This document shows positions 62,201 through 64,000 of a stretch of DNA of 64,000 nucleotides, piece after piece. The stretch comes from Nibrella saemangeumensis (GTDB lineage: Bacteria > Bacteroidota > Bacteroidia > Cytophagales > Spirosomataceae): positions 105,049 through 169,048 of the forward strand of contig NZ_BAABHD010000080.1 in assembly GCF_039541915.1 (NCBI RefSeq). Direction: 5' to 3'. Both the position numbers and the translations under genes were made by a program. The notes beneath the pieces were generated by a model that made no database searches, had not been told where the DNA came from, and saw only the letters and a program-made list of their open reading frames with translations. The first letter of the stretch is position 1. Every line of letters begins with the position of its first letter.

Positions 62201-62788
62201 ATAGTCGAAATGCTGCATCTCATAACGTAACCGGTACCCCAACGCTTTATTCTCGATCACCAGTGGCTCCGACACCTCTGCTTTCAGGTGGCCATTATAC
62301 TCAGTAAATGTCACCACATGGCTATTGGTAATTTCGCACTGACGGCCGAACGGCCCTCCGCCCAGCAGTTCACGCTCAAAGGTCCGCATCTGCCGCTGCC
62401 AGGTTTTATCCTTCTTTACAGTTACGGTAACCGCATCCAGCGTAACGCCGGTACTAGTCAGCGCCAGATTTACCTCACGGGTCTGCGTACTCTCCAGACG
62501 GAGCGACTGATTGGCGGGTTGATAGCCCAAATAAGACGCTACCAGCTCGACCGTACCCAGCGGTACACCGGTCAGGCGGTAGCGGCCCTGTTCGTCGGTG
62601 GTAGTGCCTTTGGTAGTAGCGTTGATAAAGACATTGGCAAACGGCAGGCCCTCACCCGTAGCGGCATCGGTCACGCGCCCGGTCAGCGTAGTAGTTTGTA
62701 CCGTTGTCTGCGCGAGCAAAGAAGATATGCCTATATAGAGAAGCCCGACTACTAAAAACAGCCGGCGGAGGTAACGTACATCGTTCAT
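59240..62788 (-). CDS. Carboxypeptidase-regulatory, macroglobulin (MG2) and TonB-plug domain protein
   Basis: A 1182-residue exported protein from the ATG at 62788, with a signal peptide (FLVVGLLYIGISSLLAQ). Residues about 30-115 are a carboxypeptidase-regulatory-like domain (TGRVTDAATGEGLPFANVF). A MG2-type domain with DKSLYATGDRLWLSAYVLD is at about 420-520. Near the end (about 965-1090) is a TonB-receptor plug domain (VQVTRGNDPETQ, PLFLMDGVPIEDPDG, IERIEVLKNGGTAGIYG). No beta-barrel follows, so it cannot be a transporter by itself. Related proteins are often grouped with SusC-like or alpha-2-macroglobulin-like proteins in Bacteroidota. Its role is unknown. Confidence 0.82.
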   Translation of the reverse strand: MNDVRYLRRLFLVVGLLYIGISSLLAQTTVQTTTLTGRVTDAATGEGLPFANVFINATTKGTTTDEQGRYRLTGVPLGTVELVASYLGYQPANQSLRLESTQTREVNLALTSTGVTLDAVTVTVKKDKTWQRQMRTFERELLGGGPFGRQCEITNSHVVTFTEYNGHLKAEVSEPLVIENKALGYRLRYEMQHFDYNKTITYYGGNSRFEEMQPENPKQAERWRLNRLVAYEGSLRHLMASLVAGNFEQEGFLVYQVNPSIMRTMDRPTLLRDVGRRLQPVSLATLIQPGRLSFERRLVSAAPLEIFYTKINSRTSPYSDVAYAWSQMALPQRTMEMTADGWITLPNGMEVKGYLGNERLGSLLPADWKPEVKPAVNSEQLAGEGQVLAADRRQDSLSRAWTQNHTRPTPAVYVQTDKSLYATGDRLWLSAYVLDAVSHRKLDGEDALHIDLVSPDGKVIQHQWLRVADGRATGDFRFSDTLATGTYRLRAYIDEERVLPRPAFERTLSVYNLVRSTFAGKALNTDSLDVQFLPEGGQWVGGLSTRLGFKVVGRDGLGKTVSGRIVDEQGNELVSFTSNAVGIGSVLVTPQAGRSYRADVPAGTVRQTVALPPVAAEGLVLTADMVSDTHQLVLRVQASERYRSQPVYLAVQSRGLLLYQARVQLQDGKARLFVPAAKLPEGIAQVTLLNAQGHPQAERLVFVPERIAPVAVKVVADKSEYKPRERVRLDLKLNDAFNAAPVGFFSVAITDAGQLPDDSVAADIRTHLLLTGDLRGRVEQPNRYFTSKRVETRRALDDLLLTQGWRRISWIGADAVTDTIGGIVLNGRVLDEKQKPIPYAELLISSLNTRPSFSKSVGADRDGLFRLNGLAFADTARLVAQIMDPRLKPLKGKIVPEKPEALFARSAIRTQPPDWSLLKGQLEAAQLRQQADPELYRDKQAKLLKEVVVRGFKPAERPAHVQRVSIHNSADATLLFDEKSPRFGNLYDMLIGRIAGVQVTRGNDPETQAMRYQVTVRGIGSFISSTQPLFLMDGVPIEDPDGNALMPFNPNDIERIEVLKNGGTAGIYGVRGGNGVIAFYTKRTVSEVSKEPGKGVSAFSLIGFSAQREFYTPRYGSEAPDLNDRIDRRDVLYWKPLMQTDSKGQSGIAFPLSDVVRTLRVVVQGITADGRPVSGTTLIKVQ

Positions 62789-62979
62789 GGTCAGGTCAGG
62801 GATGGTTGCAACACACAGCATCCCAGGAAAATACCTCCTAATATACCGATAAGCTGGCAGACATGGCTACCACAATCTAAATTCGGTAAACCACCCAGCC
62901 CGATAGCAGGTTAAGTCTATGAGCATATTCCAAATATTTTGTTCATTTGTGAATTATCCTATATAAGCACCCCATAGTT

Positions 62980-63528
62980 ATGAGACTTGGCCTATTCCTC
63001 CTGATATTTCTGCTAATCGTTTTTGGTGTTTTCTATTACCTCACCGCCTGGAGTTACAGCGACGGCGAACGTGCCGGCACGGTATCCAAGTTCAGCCGCC
63101 GGGGCTATGTATTCAAAACCTGGGAAGGCGTCCTGAACGTCGGCGGCTTCTCCGGCGAGACCGGCTCCCTGACCCCACAATTCTTTGAGTTTTCCGTAAA
63201 AAATGACTCTATAGCGAATCGAATTAATCAGGCCGTGAAAACCGGCCAGCGCATCACGCTGCATTACGAGGAAAAGCTGGTCCGCCTGCCCTGGAATGGC
63301 GACACCAAGTACTTCATCACCGGCGTAGAAATCGTCAACAACCCCTACCAGCGTCCCTACTACGATGGCTCCGCCCTCCCCGGCCCCCAACCCGGCTACC
63401 CGCAGCAGCAATCACCACAGCAACAAAAGTACCCCCAACAGCAGATACCTCAGACCCAGCCCCAGCAACAACCTCAGCCAAACGGTCAACCCGCCCCCAT
63501 TGACACCGTGCTGAACGGGTCGATATAA
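62980..63528 (+). CDS. Membrane-anchored protein with a Gln/Pro-rich tail
   Basis: A 182-residue protein with an N-terminal anchor (LGLFLLIFLLIVFGVFYYLTA), a short beta domain (about 30-125; TWEGVLNVGGFSGE, ITLHYEEKLVRLPWNGDTKYFITGVEIV) and a Gln/Pro-rich tail from about 135. It is often called hypothetical in Bacteroidota; I know of no function. A terminator at 63588-63622 fits its 3' end. Confidence 0.75.
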   Translation: MRLGLFLLIFLLIVFGVFYYLTAWSYSDGERAGTVSKFSRRGYVFKTWEGVLNVGGFSGETGSLTPQFFEFSVKNDSIANRINQAVKTGQRITLHYEEKLVRLPWNGDTKYFITGVEIVNNPYQRPYYDGSALPGPQPGYPQQQSPQQQKYPQQQIPQTQPQQQPQPNGQPAPIDTVLNGSI

Positions 63529-63977
63529 ACGCGTTTCCTGTTGTACTAAATTGGGCGAGTTTCAAACTATGTATTTTTCTTTAAGCCAAAGCAAACCCGA
63601 CTACGACAGTCGGGTTTGCTTTTACCGTTTGATAAATCCATTTGTTCGTAAACTCTGCTCTTTTCATATTTACTTAAAGCTTACCTTTCATCACGATTCA
63701 TCAGCAATCAGCTACGATATAATAGTCTGTAATGTATTAGCAACAAGGTAAAACTTTATAAATACCCTTCTTTAACCAAAAAGTCAAAACATAAATTTTA
63801 AGATTTTTCTATCTTCAAATCAAGCTAAAAAGCCTAAAGATACTTTACCGCTAAATCAAAAGGTTAACCTCCGTATTATTAAAAGTCTTACTTTCGGTAG
63901 TCCTGAAAAAGTAATGATATGAAGTGAAAAGCCCAGTCGGGCGGTAATTTTAAGTCGCCAAACTTGAATTACCTGTC
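63529..63977. other. AT-rich gene-free stretch
   Basis: 449 bases without a convincing gene. It contains the terminator at 63588-63622 and then an AT-rich run (63625-63950). Short frames there are not protein-like. No tRNA was seen. Confidence 0.6.
63588..63622 (+). terminator. Rho-independent terminator downstream of the Q/P-rich protein
   Basis: A perfect 15-base stem, AAAGCAAACCCGACT (63588-63602) and AGTCGGGTTTGCTTT (63608-63622), loop ACGAC, followed by a T. It can also work on the other strand. Confidence 0.9.
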
Positions 63978-64000
63978 ATGTCTGTTCAACATCACTGCCC
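63978..64000 (+). CDS. Possible start of a gene at the window edge
   Basis: An ATG at 63978 begins an open frame (MSVQHHC) that runs off the window. Only seven codons are visible, so no product can be named; the upstream AT-rich stretch would suit a promoter region. Confidence 0.3.

Noticed and set aside
63625..63977. tRNA or small RNA gene in the AT-rich end
   Set aside because: No cloverleaf or conserved RNA features could be seen.
1..64000. CRISPR arrays, insertion sequences or prophage
   Set aside because: No regularly spaced direct repeats, transposase, integrase or phage genes were found.

Overview
The window is a chromosomal segment from a member of the Bacteroidota, most likely the Cytophagales and close to Spirosoma, Fibrella or Rudanella (genus is a guess). 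Pointers are a TamL-type lipidated TamA next to TamB, a sensor kinase of the Reg_prop/Y_Y_Y type, CHRD and META lipoproteins, a macroglobulin/TonB-plug protein, many short lipoproteins, and promoters of the Bacteroidota type (TTTG-N19-TAnnTTTG). No rRNA, tRNA, CRISPR array or transposase gene was found.

Layout. 1-4.9 kb: signalling genes (the end of a receiver-domain protein, a receiver-kinase and a five-PAS kinase). 4.9-7.6 kb: a short-chain dehydrogenase, then a small AT-rich defence patch with an HNH endonuclease that looks like a phosphorothioate-DNA-targeting Type IV enzyme, and a VapBC-like toxin-antitoxin pair. 7.7-15 kb: a TolB-like propeller protein, a GMC dehydrogenase with its small subunit, a Tat-exported Nif3-like protein and a CE15-type esterase. 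14.4-18.2 kb: a kinase/LuxR regulator pair. 18.3-27.4 kb: a cation antiporter, a CHRD lipoprotein, a 60-base perfect palindrome acting as a two-way terminator, and tamL-tamB. 27.6-33.5 kb: a minus-strand cluster (GntP permease, alpha/beta hydrolase, RidA, D-threonine aldolase-like enzyme, SGNH hydrolase, M19 dipeptidase) that reads as D-amino-acid or D-peptide use. 33.6-42.9 kb: McrC and an EVE-domain McrB, separated by about 6 kb of mostly metabolic genes that include a frameshifted arylamine N-acetyltransferase. 43-48.7 kb: a lipoprotein, a YdiJ-like FAD/Fe-S dehydrogenase carrying two repeat-derived insertions, small membrane proteins and a sugar nucleotidyltransferase. 49-55.3 kb: a phenylalanine/tyrosine degradation operon (hmgA, hpd, phhA, marR, fahA, flavin reductase). 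55.4-63.5 kb: a DUF6624-like protein, gamma-glutamyltransferase, a lone MacB-type permease, a 1182-residue macroglobulin/plug protein and a Q/P-rich membrane protein. The last 470 bases are AT-rich with one terminator.

The most unusual signal is between and inside the genes. The window holds many palindromic repeats. One family has termini GTAnnnCGGA...TCCGnnnTAC in which the three variable bases differ between copies but stay complementary within each copy. Other long inverted repeats built from short repeated words sit between co-transcribed genes, and one of this type has become a coding linker inside the YdiJ-like enzyme.
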